63,861 nt of DNA from Amycolatopsis sp. (GTDB lineage: Bacteria > Actinomycetota > Actinomycetes > Mycobacteriales > Pseudonocardiaceae): NCBI RefSeq assembly GCF_025464955.1, contig NZ_JAODNM010000138.1:1-63861 (forward strand). Reading direction: 5' to 3'. This document shows positions 15,499 to 23,827 of the stretch, one piece after another. Under the pieces are notes generated by a model, which was not told the DNA's origin, did no database searches, and saw nothing but the letters and a program-made list of their open reading frames with translations. Within the stretch, counting starts at the first letter, position 1, and each line of letters opens with the position of its first letter. Both the position numbers and the translations under genes were made by a program.

Positions 15499-18054
15499 CT
15501 ACGCCCGCAGCGTCGCGCCGAACCGCTCCGACGTCGCGGCGACAGCCGCGTCCTTCGCTTCGATCGCCTCGTCGACGGTCAGCGTGCGATCGGGTGCGCG
15601 GAACCTCAGCTTGTAGGCCAGCGAGCGCTTGCCCTCCCCGACCTGTTCGCCGGTGTAGACGTCGAACAGCGTGATGTCCTCGAGAAGTTCGCCGGCGGCA
15701 CCTCGCAAGGTTTCTTCCAGCTCCGCCGACGGCACCTTGGCCGGCGCCACGAGGGCGACGTCCAGAAGCACCGGCGGGTAGGTCGAGATCTTCGGCGCCG
15801 GCCGGTTCTCCAGCAACGGGATCGCGTCGAGGTCCAGCTCCATGACGGCGGTCCGCTTCGGCAGTCCGAGCGCCTCAACGACCTTCGGGTGCAGCTCGCC
15901 GGCGTGCCCGATCGGCCAGTCGCCGATCAGCAGCTGCGCGCACCGACCCGGGTGCCACGGCAAGAGGTCCGCGGCACGGATCTCGAGCTCGACCCCGGCC
16001 GCCGCGGCCACCGTCCGAGCGGCCTGCACGGCGTCGGCCCAACCTGCCTGCTCACCGTCACCCCACCAACCCGAACGCCGGTACTGCCCGGTGAGGGCGA
16101 CAGCGACGTGCACCGGCTGAGCCGGGACGGCCGCGGTGAGCACCGCCAGCTCCTCGTCGGTCGGCCGGCGGTCGACCCCGAGCGCGGGCATCGGAACCGG
16201 CTCGGCCGAGGGCAGCACGACCTGTCCGATGTGGAACAGGGCGAAGTCCTTGTTCCCCCGGGAAATGTTGCGCTGCACCGCGTCCAGGAGCCCCGGCAGC
16301 AACGTCGTGGCCAGTTGGTCCTTGTCGGCTTCGAGCGGGTTGCGGACCTGCACGGTGTTGCGCCGCACGTCGTCCGCGTCGAGACCGAACGCGTCCCAGA
16401 CCGTCTTCGAGACGAACGGGAACGGCAGGACCCCGACATACCCGGTGTCCGCGAGCGCACGGGACACCGCGCGGCGACGCCGCTGCGTTTCGGTGAGACC
16501 GCGGCCGATCGGCGCGCTCGGCAACGTCGACGGGATGCTGTCGAGCCCTTCGAGGCGCAGCACCTCCTCGACGAGGTCGGCGGGCTGCAGCAGGTCGCCG
16601 CGCCAGCTCGGCGGCAGCGCCGTGACCAGGCCGGTGCCGTCGTCGCCCGTGCTCACGGTGGCCTTGCAACCGATCTGACCGAGCCTGCGAACGGTGACCC
16701 CGCGGTCGTAGCGCACGCCCGCCACCTGATCGGGCAGGTTGATCGGCATCGTCACGGCCGGCAGCGGGGCGACTTCGCCCACGTCCGTGCGCCCCGGCTG
16801 GATGGCACCGTCGCCGTACTGCCGCAGCAGCCGCGCTGCCAGCTCGGAGGCGACGGCGCACAGCTGTGGGTCGGTGAACCGCTCGTAACGCTTGGCCGCC
16901 TCGGAGAACAGCTTGTGCCGGCGCGCCGTCCTGCTGATCGACGCCGGGTCCCAGTGCGCCGCTTCCAGCAGCACGTCGGTGCTCTCCAGGCTGATCTCGG
17001 TGCTCGCGCCGCCCATGGTGCCGGCCAGCGAGACCGCGCCGGAGTCGTCGGCGATCACCATGTCGTCGGTGTCGAGCTCGCGCACGACATCGTCCAAAGT
17101 GGTCAGCTTCTCGCCGGGTTCGGCGCGGCGCACCACGAGATCGCCCTTGACCGAAGCGGTGTCCCAGGCGTGCAGCGGGTGCCCGAGCTCGATCATGACG
17201 TAGTTGGTGACGTCGACGGCGAGCGAGATGGACCGGATCCCGGACAACATCAGCCGCCGGCGCATCCACCATGGAGTGGGCGCGGTCGCGTCCAGTCCCT
17301 TGACTCGCCGCACCACGAACCGAGGGCAGCCTTGCGGGTCCTCGACCCGGACCGGCCACGCTTCGCCTTCGGCTTCCGGCAGCTCGATCGAGGCCGGGTC
17401 GCCGAAGGGGACGTCGAGCGCGTTGGACAGTTCCCTGGCCAAGCCGCGCACGGACAGCGCGTAGCCGCGGTCGGGGGTCGGGGTCACGTCGAGGACGGTG
17501 TCGTCCAGGCCGAGGACCACGCTCGCGTCGTCTCCGGGGCTCGCGGTCGCCGGCGGCAGCACCAGAATGCCCGCCTGGTCCTCACCGAGGCCCAGTTCCT
17601 TCGGCGAGCAGATCATGCCGTCGCTGGTGCGGCCGTACGTTTTCCTCGCGGCGATCGCGAAGTCTCCGGGGAGCACCGCTCCCGGCAGTGCGACCACCAC
17701 GAGGTCGCCCTCGGCGAAGTTCGAGGCACCGCAGACGATGCCGCGCGTGCGGATGCCGCCGTGGTGCTCGACGGCCTCCGGCTCTTCTGCGCTCACGGTG
17801 TCTTCAGCGACGTCCGTGTTCTCGGCGCCGTCTTCACCGACGTCGACCCGGCAGAACCGGATCGGCTTCTTGAACTCGGTCAGTTCTTCGATTTCGGCGA
17901 CCCTGCCGATCACGAGTGGACCGGTGACCTGCGCGAGCGGACGGACCTCGTCGACCTCGATGCCGATGCGGACGAAGGCGTCGGCCAAATCCTGGGCGTC
18001 GACGCCTTCATTGAGGCCGAGGTGTTCGGTGAGCCAACTGACCGGGATCCGCAC
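15499..18054 (-). CDS. pheT: Phenylalanyl-tRNA synthetase beta subunit
   Basis: The large subunit of the (alpha-beta)2 enzyme, with an N-terminal RIPVSWLTEHL start, a tRNA-binding (EMAP-II-like) domain, the B3/B4 editing domain, a catalytic-like B5-B7 core, and a C-terminal FDX-anticodon-binding domain ending SERFGATLRA. At 851 aa it is slightly long. An acidic insertion (DVAEDTVSAEEPEAVEHHGG, about residues 85-104) lies inside the EMAP domain. The GTG start at 18054 shares a base with the pheS stop (TAGTG), so subunit synthesis is coupled. Confidence 0.97.
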   Translation of the reverse strand: MRIPVSWLTEHLGLNEGVDAQDLADAFVRIGIEVDEVRPLAQVTGPLVIGRVAEIEELTEFKKPIRFCRVDVGEDGAENTDVAEDTVSAEEPEAVEHHGGIRTRGIVCGASNFAEGDLVVVALPGAVLPGDFAIAARKTYGRTSDGMICSPKELGLGEDQAGILVLPPATASPGDDASVVLGLDDTVLDVTPTPDRGYALSVRGLARELSNALDVPFGDPASIELPEAEGEAWPVRVEDPQGCPRFVVRRVKGLDATAPTPWWMRRRLMLSGIRSISLAVDVTNYVMIELGHPLHAWDTASVKGDLVVRRAEPGEKLTTLDDVVRELDTDDMVIADDSGAVSLAGTMGGASTEISLESTDVLLEAAHWDPASISRTARRHKLFSEAAKRYERFTDPQLCAVASELAARLLRQYGDGAIQPGRTDVGEVAPLPAVTMPINLPDQVAGVRYDRGVTVRRLGQIGCKATVSTGDDGTGLVTALPPSWRGDLLQPADLVEEVLRLEGLDSIPSTLPSAPIGRGLTETQRRRRAVSRALADTGYVGVLPFPFVSKTVWDAFGLDADDVRRNTVQVRNPLEADKDQLATTLLPGLLDAVQRNISRGNKDFALFHIGQVVLPSAEPVPMPALGVDRRPTDEELAVLTAAVPAQPVHVAVALTGQYRRSGWWGDGEQAGWADAVQAARTVAAAAGVELEIRAADLLPWHPGRCAQLLIGDWPIGHAGELHPKVVEALGLPKRTAVMELDLDAIPLLENRPAPKISTYPPVLLDVALVAPAKVPSAELEETLRGAAGELLEDITLFDVYTGEQVGEGKRSLAYKLRFRAPDRTLTVDEAIEAKDAAVAATSERFGATLRA

Positions 18055-19121
18055 TACGACTCCGTTCCGAACGGGAGGGTGAAGCGGACGTCACCCTCCA
18101 CGATGTCGCGCATATCGGGAATTCCGTTGCGGAATTGCAGAGTGCGCTCGATACCCATGCCGAAGGCGAAGCCGGAGTACACCGCCGGGTCGACCCCGCA
18201 GGCACGCAGCACGTTCGGGTTGACCATGCCGCAGCCGCCCCACTCGACCCAGCCGGCGCCGCCCTTTTTCTGCTCGAACCAGACGTCGACCTCGGCGGAC
18301 GGCTCGGTGAACGGGAAGAAGTGCGGACGCAGCCTGGTCTTGGCCTCTTCGCCGAACATCGCGCGGGCGAACGCGTCGAGCGTGCCCTTGAGGTCCGCCA
18401 TAGTGATGCCCTTGTCCACCGCGAGTCCCTCGACCTGGCTGAAGACCGGGGTGTGGGTGGAATCCAGCTCGTCCGTCCGGTACGTGCGACCCGGGCAGAC
18501 CACGTACACCGGCAGCTCGCGACGCAGCAGCGTGCGCGCCTGGACCGGTGAGGTGTGTGTCCGCAGGACGAGACCCGAGTCCTCGGCACCGACATAGAAG
18601 GTGTCCTGGAGCTGGCGGGCCGGGTGGTCCTTGCCGAAGTTCAGCGCGTCGAAGTTGAACCACTCCGCTTCGAGCTCCGGGCCGTCGGCGATCTCGTAGC
18701 CCATCGCGACGAACACGTCCTCGATGCGCTCGGAGATCGTGGTGACCGGATGCCGGGCGCCCTGGACAACGCGGTCCCACGGGAGCGTGACGTCGACAGC
18801 CTCGTCCCGCAACACGTTCTCGTCGCGCTCGGCCTGCAGCACCGCGCGGCGGGCGTCGAACGCCGCCTGGATGGCCTGGCGGGCCTCGTTGACGAGCTTG
18901 CCCGCCTCGGCCTTCTCCTTCTTCGGCAGCGCGCCGATCTCCCGGCGGGCCAGCAGCAAGGGCGACTGGTCACCGAGGTGCGCCGGCTTGCACGCGGCGA
19001 GCGCGTCGAGATCGGGTACGGCGCCGAAGTCCGTCTCGGCCTTCTTGATCGCAGCCCGTAGCGTCTCCGGTGCGAGGGTTTCGCCCGGCTTCGGGTCCTG
19101 CTCTTCGGTGGCTCCGGACAT
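18054..19121 (-). CDS. pheS: Phenylalanyl-tRNA synthetase alpha subunit
   Basis: The catalytic subunit (355 aa) of phenylalanyl-tRNA synthetase. It has an N-terminal coiled-coil for tRNA (residues 15-100), then class II motif 2 (THTSPVQARTL...VVCPGRTYR) and motif 3 (GFAFGMGIERTLQFRNGI near 315). The stop overlaps the pheT start by one base. A promoter lies about 76 bp upstream of the ATG. Confidence 0.97.
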   Translation of the reverse strand: MSGATEEQDPKPGETLAPETLRAAIKKAETDFGAVPDLDALAACKPAHLGDQSPLLLARREIGALPKKEKAEAGKLVNEARQAIQAAFDARRAVLQAERDENVLRDEAVDVTLPWDRVVQGARHPVTTISERIEDVFVAMGYEIADGPELEAEWFNFDALNFGKDHPARQLQDTFYVGAEDSGLVLRTHTSPVQARTLLRRELPVYVVCPGRTYRTDELDSTHTPVFSQVEGLAVDKGITMADLKGTLDAFARAMFGEEAKTRLRPHFFPFTEPSAEVDVWFEQKKGGAGWVEWGGCGMVNPNVLRACGVDPAVYSGFAFGMGIERTLQFRNGIPDMRDIVEGDVRFTLPFGTES

Positions 19122-19196
19122 AACTCCTCGTCAGAAGCGTGGGTGCTGGATTCTGGGACCTCGCGCAGGCAGGAGCCGACGTGAGCGGTTCACCTG

Positions 19197-19224
19197 ATTC
19201 TATGGGACCCCCTGGTGACACCAA
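19197..19224 (-). promoter_or_regulatory. Candidate pheST promoter
   Basis: Minus-strand TTGGTG (19219-19224), 16 bp, TAGAAT (19197-19202), followed by a leader of about 70 nt before the pheS ATG. No T-box or Phe-rich leader peptide is visible. A small GCCCG/CGGGC stem at 19264-19276 could end the upstream methyltransferase transcript. Confidence 0.55.
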
Positions 19225-19292
19225 CCGGTCACCCTCGGCTGACCGGGGTTGCTGTCTGTGAAGGCCCGGATCGGGCGGGACATCGCGCCAGG

Positions 19293-20132
19293 CTAGACGC
19301 GCTTCGCCGCCATCGCGCTGGCGTAGACACACACGGCCGCCGCCGTCGCCAGGTTCAGGCTTTCCGCCTGCCCGTAGATGGGGATCTTGACCGCGGTGTC
19401 GACCCGGTCGAGCACGTCGCCGGGCAGGCCGTGGGCTTCGTTGCCGAACACCCAGGCGGACGGGACGGTGAGGTCGATCGAGTCGAGTTGCGCTTCGGCG
19501 TAGCCGTGGGCAGCCAAGGTACGCAGCCCGGCCGCCGAGCAGGCCGCCAGCGCGGTGTCGACGTCGCGCACGCGGGTGATCGGCACGTGGAACAGGCTGC
19601 CTGCCGCGGCGCGGACGCATTTGCCGTTGTGCGGGTCGACACTGTCACCGGCCAGGACGACAGCGTCGGCTCCGGCGGCGTCGGCGACGCGGATCACGGT
19701 GCCGGCGTTGCCGGGGTCGGAGACGTCGACGAGCACGACCACCAACGAGGTGCCGACGTCGAGCAGGCCCTCGATGGACCTGTCGAGCAGGTCGCACACC
19801 GCGACGATGCCTTGCGGTGTCACGGTTTCGGACAGGCCGGACGCCGCGCGGTCGGTGATGACGGACACCGCGACGTCGAGTTCGCGAGCCAGCCGGACGA
19901 GCTCCGAGGAGGTCTCCCATGCCCGCGTCGTAACGAACAGTTCGTGCACGGTGCCGGGGCTGAGCCGCTCATGGGCCAGTGCGGCGCCGACGGCGTTCGC
20001 GCCCTCGGCGAGAAACCGGCCCGCCTTGTCCCGTTCGGCGCGGCGGGTCAGCTTGCGCGCGGCAACAACCCGGGGGGTCCGCTCGGTGAACGGATCCGCC
20101 CCGGGTTGCGGGAGCGCTACCGGCCTGATCAG
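19293..20132 (-). CDS. SpoU/TrmH-type RNA 2'-O-methyltransferase
   Basis: A SPOUT-class methyltransferase of about 279 aa, with an N-terminal substrate-binding domain and a C-terminal knotted domain: VLVDVSDPGNAGTVIRVADAAGADAVVL (motif 1), AWVFGNEAHGLP (motif 2) and IPIYGQAESLNLATAAAVCVYA (motif 3). The target is probably rRNA, as for other members encoded after rplT. The start is uncertain: no ATG or GTG fits before the conserved core. The best choice is CTG at 20132, which overlaps the rplT stop as CTGA, in the same arrangement as ATGA and GTGA couplings elsewhere here. Confidence 0.88.
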   Translation of the reverse strand: MIRPVALPQPGADPFTERTPRVVAARKLTRRAERDKAGRFLAEGANAVGAALAHERLSPGTVHELFVTTRAWETSSELVRLARELDVAVSVITDRAASGLSETVTPQGIVAVCDLLDRSIEGLLDVGTSLVVVLVDVSDPGNAGTVIRVADAAGADAVVLAGDSVDPHNGKCVRAAAGSLFHVPITRVRDVDTALAACSAAGLRTLAAHGYAEAQLDSIDLTVPSAWVFGNEAHGLPGDVLDRVDTAVKIPIYGQAESLNLATAAAVCVYASAMAAKRV

Positions 20133-20509
20133 GCCGACTTCTTCTCTTCGCCGGTGTGCACGTTCGCCTTCGCCAGCTCGGCGAGCGCGGTGAACGCGGC
20201 GGCGTCGTTGACGGCGAGATCGGCAAGGATCTTGCGGTCGACCTCGACGCCGGCGATCTTCAGGCCCTGGATGAACCGGTTGTAGGTCACCCCGTTCGCC
20301 CGGGCGGCCGCGTTGATACGCGTGATCCACAGCTGGCGGAAGTCACCCTTGCGGGCGCGACGGTCCCGGTAGGCGTAGTTGAGCGAGTGGAGCATCTGCT
20401 CCTTGGCCTTGCGGTAGAGCCGCGAACGCTGACCGCGGTAACCGCTGGCCAGTTCAAGAGTCGCGCGACGCTTCTTCTGGGCGTTTACCGCCCGCTTGAC
20501 GCGTGCCAC
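20129..20509 (-). CDS. rplT: 50S ribosomal protein L20
   Basis: A 126-aa L20, matching ARVKRAVNAQKKRRATLELASGYRGQRSRLYRKAKEQ and LWITRINAAARANGVTYNRFIQGL. It organises 23S rRNA early in 50S assembly and in several bacteria represses its own operon. It is the third gene of infC-rpmI-rplT. A short GGGGCT/AGCCCC hairpin (20532-20549) in the 67-bp gap after rpmI could be a processing or attenuation stem. Confidence 0.98.
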   Translation of the reverse strand: MARVKRAVNAQKKRRATLELASGYRGQRSRLYRKAKEQMLHSLNYAYRDRRARKGDFRQLWITRINAAARANGVTYNRFIQGLKIAGVEVDRKILADLAVNDAAAFTALAELAKANVHTGEEKKSA

Positions 20510-20576
20510 TGGTACATCCTGTCGATCTCAGGGGGCTGGGAAAAGCCCCGGGTGGTTGGGGAAAAGTCTGGGTGGG

Positions 20577-20771
20577 TCAGAGACCGAGCAGACGCTTGAC
20601 GCGGCCGACATCGTTCTTGGCGATCTCGGTCGTGCCTTCGAGGCGGCGCGCGTACTTCGCGGACTTCTTCTCCATCAGGTGGCGACGGCCGGCCTTCTGG
20701 CGACGGAGCTTGCCCGTGCCGGTCACGCGGACCCGCTTGGCCGTGCCCTTGTGCGTCTTCATCTTCGGCAT
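20577..20771 (-). CDS. rpmI: 50S ribosomal protein L35
   Basis: A 64-aa, highly basic L35 starting MPKMKTHKGTAKRVRVTGTGKL. The ATG at 20771 gives the conserved N-terminus; an in-frame ATG at 20798 would add nine residues not seen in the family. It sits between infC and rplT in the standard translation operon. Confidence 0.97.
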   Translation of the reverse strand: MPKMKTHKGTAKRVRVTGTGKLRRQKAGRRHLMEKKSAKYARRLEGTTEIAKNDVGRVKRLLGL

Positions 20772-20848
20772 TCGTTGTCCTCTTCCGGGCGGCGGCACGA
20801 CGGAAGCCCGTCGTGCCGCTGACTTGCGTTAGGTGGCCGGTTGAGCCG

Positions 20849-21421
20849 TCAGGACGACTCGGCTTCCGCGACTTCCGCGGCTTCCTTGGTCACCTTCGGC
20901 TTCGGCTTGATGTTCTTGTGCGGCGCCAACACCATGATCATGTTGCGGCCGTCCTGCTTCGGTGACGACTCCACAAAACCGAGCTCGGTCACGTCGTCGG
21001 CAAGCTTCTGCAGCAACCGGAACCCGAGTTCGGGCCGCGACTGCTCGCGTCCGCGGAACATGATCGTGACCTTGACCTTGTTACCGGCGGCCAGGAAGCG
21101 CGACACGTGACCCTTTTTGGTCTCGTAGTCGTGCTGGTCGATCTTCGGACGCAGCTTCTGCTCTTTGATGACGGTCAGCTGCTGGTTGCGGCGTGACTCG
21201 CGGGCCTTCTGCGCGCTCTCGTACTTGAACTTGCCGAAGTCCATGAGCTTGCATACCGGCGGGCGTGCCTGCGGCGCGACCTCGACGAGGTCGAGATCGT
21301 TCTCCTGCGCGAGCCGCAGCGCGTCCTCGATGCGGACGATGCCGACCTGCTCACCGGCCGGTCCGACGAGCCGGACCTCCGGTACGCGGATCCGATCATT
21401 GATGCGTGTCTCGGAACTGAT
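20849..21421 (-). CDS. infC: Translation initiation factor IF-3, ATC start
   Basis: IF-3 (190 aa), which checks the start codon on the 30S subunit. The two-domain pattern is clear: SSETRINDRIRVPEVRLVGPAGEQVGI at the N-terminus, and the C-terminal KIDQHDYETKKGHVSRFLAAGNKVKVTIMFRGRE. The only start fitting the family N-terminus is ATC at 21421, preceded by GGAGG with a 4-bp gap. A rare start codon on infC is the known basis of IF-3 autoregulation. A long C-terminal tail is rich in Glu and Ala. Confidence 0.96.
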   Translation of the reverse strand: MSSETRINDRIRVPEVRLVGPAGEQVGIVRIEDALRLAQENDLDLVEVAPQARPPVCKLMDFGKFKYESAQKARESRRNQQLTVIKEQKLRPKIDQHDYETKKGHVSRFLAAGNKVKVTIMFRGREQSRPELGFRLLQKLADDVTELGFVESSPKQDGRNMIMVLAPHKNIKPKPKVTKEAAEVAEAESS

Positions 21422-21575
21422 GGGGCCTCCTTGGTCCGAGGTGAGTTCTTCTGTCTGTACTCGACCTGGTGCCCACATGCCACGGGCCCCGTCACCAGCT
21501 GGTTCAGCCGGCACGCGGGGCCCTGTTCCGATCGCGCCCGGCCATAAGAGACCGAACGCTTCGCGCGACGCGACA
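21422..21575 (-). promoter_or_regulatory. infC 5' leader with stable stem
   Basis: The infC upstream region on the minus strand has a GGGCCCCG (21516-21523) / CGGGGCCC (21484-21491) stem enclosing a 24-nt loop, about 60 nt before the ATC start. Leaders of infC-rpmI-rplT operons in other bacteria are bound by L20 or attenuated; here only the stem is visible and the mechanism is inferred. Confidence 0.5.
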
Positions 21576-21710
21576 TCAGCGAGAACGCCGAAGAACACGT
21601 CTTACGAGACCGGACCCGGACACCTGAAGCGGCGACACGGGTGGGAGCGGGGCTCCACTTTGCCGCCCCCGATCGCTCGGGGGCTGGTCGTACGTGGAAG
21701 GGTACCAGAC

Positions 21711-22097
21711 GTGTCGGAACAACCTTCTCAGCAGCCCGCCTATTCCCCTGAAGACGAGCGCCGGACGCCTCCGCCGGATATCCGCGACCTGGAGGACATC
21801 CCCAGTGTAGAGGTCATCAGCCGGGCCGCGGTCATGCTGCTCTCGGCCGGCGCCGAGCGGCTCGGCCTCGCCGACGCCGATCCGGACACCAGCCCGCATC
21901 GCGACCTCGACGAGGCGCGTCGGCTGATCACCGCCCTCGCCGGGCTCGTCACCGCCTCCGCGGAGTACCTGGGGCTGCACGCCGGCCCCCTGCGCGACGG
22001 CCTGCAGTCCCTGCAGAAGGCCTTCCGCGAGGCCTCCGTCGTCCCCGATGCCCCAGGTCAGGGCCCCGGCGAGAAGTACACCGGACCTGTCTACTAG
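21711..22097 (+). CDS. DUF1844 domain protein
   Basis: A 128-aa actinobacterial protein of the DUF1844 type: a disordered N-terminus, then VEVISRAAVMLLSAGAERLGL, DLDEARRLITALAGLVTASAEYLG and a C-terminal amphipathic helix LRDGLQSLQKAFREAS. It is commonly found divergent from infC in actinomycetes, as here; function unknown. The GTG at 21711 has GGAAGG 9 bp upstream. A strong hairpin follows the stop. Confidence 0.9.
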   Translation: MSEQPSQQPAYSPEDERRTPPPDIRDLEDIPSVEVISRAAVMLLSAGAERLGLADADPDTSPHRDLDEARRLITALAGLVTASAEYLGLHAGPLRDGLQSLQKAFREASVVPDAPGQGPGEKYTGPVY

Positions 22098-22104
22098 CTG
22101 CTCG

Positions 22105-22139
22105 AGCCTGTCCGTCGGCAAAAAACCGATGGACAGGCT
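22105..22139 (+). terminator. Terminator after the DUF1844 gene
   Basis: AGCCTGTCC-GT-CGG pairs with CCG-AT-GGACAGGCT around an A-rich loop. Its right arm also supplies the -35 of the next gene's promoter. Confidence 0.8.
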
Positions 22140-22158
22140 TGACCGAGCCAATTAACAT
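22130..22158 (+). promoter_or_regulatory. Promoter of the GntR/acdS operon, leaderless
   Basis: TGGACA (22130-22135), 17 bp, TAACAT (22153-22158). The GTG at 22166 begins 8 bases past the -10, so the regulator is probably translated from a leaderless mRNA. The -35 overlaps the right arm of the upstream terminator. Confidence 0.6.
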
Positions 22159-22165
22159 TTTAGAT

Positions 22166-22810
22166 GTGAGTGGTTTAGTCAAGATCCAGCGGCCCCTGCT
22201 TCGCGACGAGGCGTACGACAGCCTTCGCCGGGCGATCGTCGAAGGCGACCTCGCGCCCGGAACCGATCTCCGCGACGCCGACCTGGCGACCGAACTCGGG
22301 CTGTCCCGCGCGCCGGTCCGCCAGGCGTTGACGCGGCTGGCGGCCGAAGGACTGGTCGATTCCAAGCCGCAGAGCTACACGCGGGTCGCGCCGATCGTCA
22401 CCGACGACGTCCGCGACGCGTTGCAGCTGGTCCGTACGTTGCACGAATTCGCCGTCCGCGCCGCGCTCCCCCGGTTCACTACCGCCCACGTCGCGCAGAT
22501 GCGGGTCGCGAACGCGGCCTTCGTCGCGGCGATCGCCGACGGCGACTTGGCCGCCGCCATCGAAGCGGACGACCGGCTCCACGACGTGCCGGTCGAGGTC
22601 TGCGGGAACCGGGCCGTGGCGAACACCTTGGACCGCTACACGCCGTTGCTGCGCCGTCTCGAACTCGCGCGGTTCAGCACCGCGATGGCCCACCGCTCGA
22701 TCGCACGCCACGACGAACTGATCGACGCGATCGAGGCACGTGACACCGACGAAGCCAGCCGGCTCACCAGCACGATCTGGGCGGAGCTCCCGCCCCTGTT
22801 CGATTCCTGA
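22166..22810 (+). CDS. GntR-family (FCD type) regulator of the acdS operon
   Basis: A 214-aa regulator with an N-terminal winged helix (EAYDSLRRAIVEGDLAPGTDLRDADLATELGLSRAPVRQALTRLAAEGLV) and a C-terminal FCD ligand domain. It ends 12 bp before acdS on the same strand and most likely senses the substrate or product of the deaminase. I prefer GTG at 22166. A TTG at 22139 would start inside the terminator stem, while the GTG is correctly placed for a leaderless transcript. Confidence 0.88.
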   Translation: MSGLVKIQRPLLRDEAYDSLRRAIVEGDLAPGTDLRDADLATELGLSRAPVRQALTRLAAEGLVDSKPQSYTRVAPIVTDDVRDALQLVRTLHEFAVRAALPRFTTAHVAQMRVANAAFVAAIADGDLAAAIEADDRLHDVPVEVCGNRAVANTLDRYTPLLRRLELARFSTAMAHRSIARHDELIDAIEARDTDEASRLTSTIWAELPPLFDS

Positions 22811-22822
22811 AAGAGGCACGAC

Positions 22823-23827
22823 ATGAAGCTGGACTCCTTCGAGCGCTATCCCCTGATGTTCGGCCCGTCGCCGGTGCACCCGCTGGAGCGGCTCACCGAG
22901 CACCTGGGCGGCGCCCGGGTGTGGGCCAAGCGCGAGGACGTCAACTCCGGGCTCGCCTTCGGCGGCAACAAAACCCGCAAACTCGAATACCTCGTCGCCG
23001 ACGCGCTCGCCACCGGCGCCGACACGCTGATTTCGATCGGCGGAGTGCAGTCGAACCACACCAGGCAGGTCGCCGCCGCGGCCGCCCGCGCCGGACTCAA
23101 AGCCGTGCTGGTCCAGGAAAGCTGGGTCGAGTGGGCCGATCCGCTCTACGACCGGGTCGGCAACATCCAGTTGTCCCGGCTGATGGGCGCCGACGTCCGG
23201 CTCGTCGACGCCGGGTTCGGCATCAGCTTCAAACAGAGCTGGGAACAGGCCATCGCGGAGATCGAAACCTCGGGCGGCAAGCCGTACGCGATCCCGGCGG
23301 GCGGTTCGGACCACCGGCTCGGCGGACTCGGTTTCGCCAACTGGATCACCGAACTCGAAGCCCAGGAACAGGAACTCGGGGTCTTCTTCGACACCGTGAT
23401 CGTGTGTTCGGTGACCGGTGGCACCCAGGCGGGCATGATCGCCGGGAACGCACTGAGCGACCGGCCGCGCCGGATCATCGGCATCGACGCTTCGGCGAAG
23501 CCCGCCGAAACCCGGGCGCAGATCGCCCGCATCGCCCGCGCGACGGCTGAGCTCATCGAGGTCGGACGCGAGCTCGCCGAAGACGAGATCATCCTCGACG
23601 AGCGCTACCACGCCGGGACATACGGCATCCCTGACGAGTCCACAGTGGACGCGATCCGGCTGCTCGCGCGACTGGAAGGCGTCATCACCGACCCGGTGTA
23701 CGAGGGCAAGTCGATGGCGGGCCTGATCGACCTGGTCGGCCGCGGCGAGATCGGCAAGGGCTCGAACGTGCTCTACGCCCACCTCGGTGGCCAGCCCGCG
23801 ATCAACGGCTACACCTCGGTCTTCTGA
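22823..23827 (+). CDS. acdS: 1-aminocyclopropane-1-carboxylate (ACC) deaminase
   Basis: A PLP enzyme of fold type II (334 aa) that opens ACC to 2-oxobutyrate and ammonia; some members also act on D-serine or D-cysteine. PLP Lys50 (GGNKTRKLEY), Ser77 (GGVQSNHTR) and Tyr293 are present. The two residues that separate true ACC deaminases from D-cysteine desulfhydrases are both the ACC type: Glu294 (PVYEGKS) and Leu321 (YAHLGG). In a soil actinomycete this lowers plant ethylene precursor and supplies nitrogen. It is co-transcribed with the GntR regulator. Its last 83 bp recur at 33881-33963. Confidence 0.9.
   Translation: MKLDSFERYPLMFGPSPVHPLERLTEHLGGARVWAKREDVNSGLAFGGNKTRKLEYLVADALATGADTLISIGGVQSNHTRQVAAAAARAGLKAVLVQESWVEWADPLYDRVGNIQLSRLMGADVRLVDAGFGISFKQSWEQAIAEIETSGGKPYAIPAGGSDHRLGGLGFANWITELEAQEQELGVFFDTVIVCSVTGGTQAGMIAGNALSDRPRRIIGIDASAKPAETRAQIARIARATAELIEVGRELAEDEIILDERYHAGTYGIPDESTVDAIRLLARLEGVITDPVYEGKSMAGLIDLVGRGEIGKGSNVLYAHLGGQPAINGYTSVF
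23743..23825 (+). repeat. Left copy of the 83-bp direct repeat (acdS 3' end)
   Basis: This segment of acdS matches 33881-33963 with three mismatches and in the same orientation. The two copies bracket about 10.1 kb containing the pyroglutamyl-peptide genes. Confidence 0.9.

Noticed and set aside
12907..18597. A plus-strand open frame of 1896 codons
   Set aside because: It runs antisense through the S33 peptidase, alkD and pheT. Its Arg/Gly/Val-rich translation has no domain pattern, and the minus-strand genes are unmistakable. High GC produces such shadows.
21175..22097. A long N-terminal extension of the DUF1844 protein back to 21165
   Set aside because: The extension is antisense to infC and its leader. 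The GTG at 21711 with a good ribosome site gives the family's normal length.
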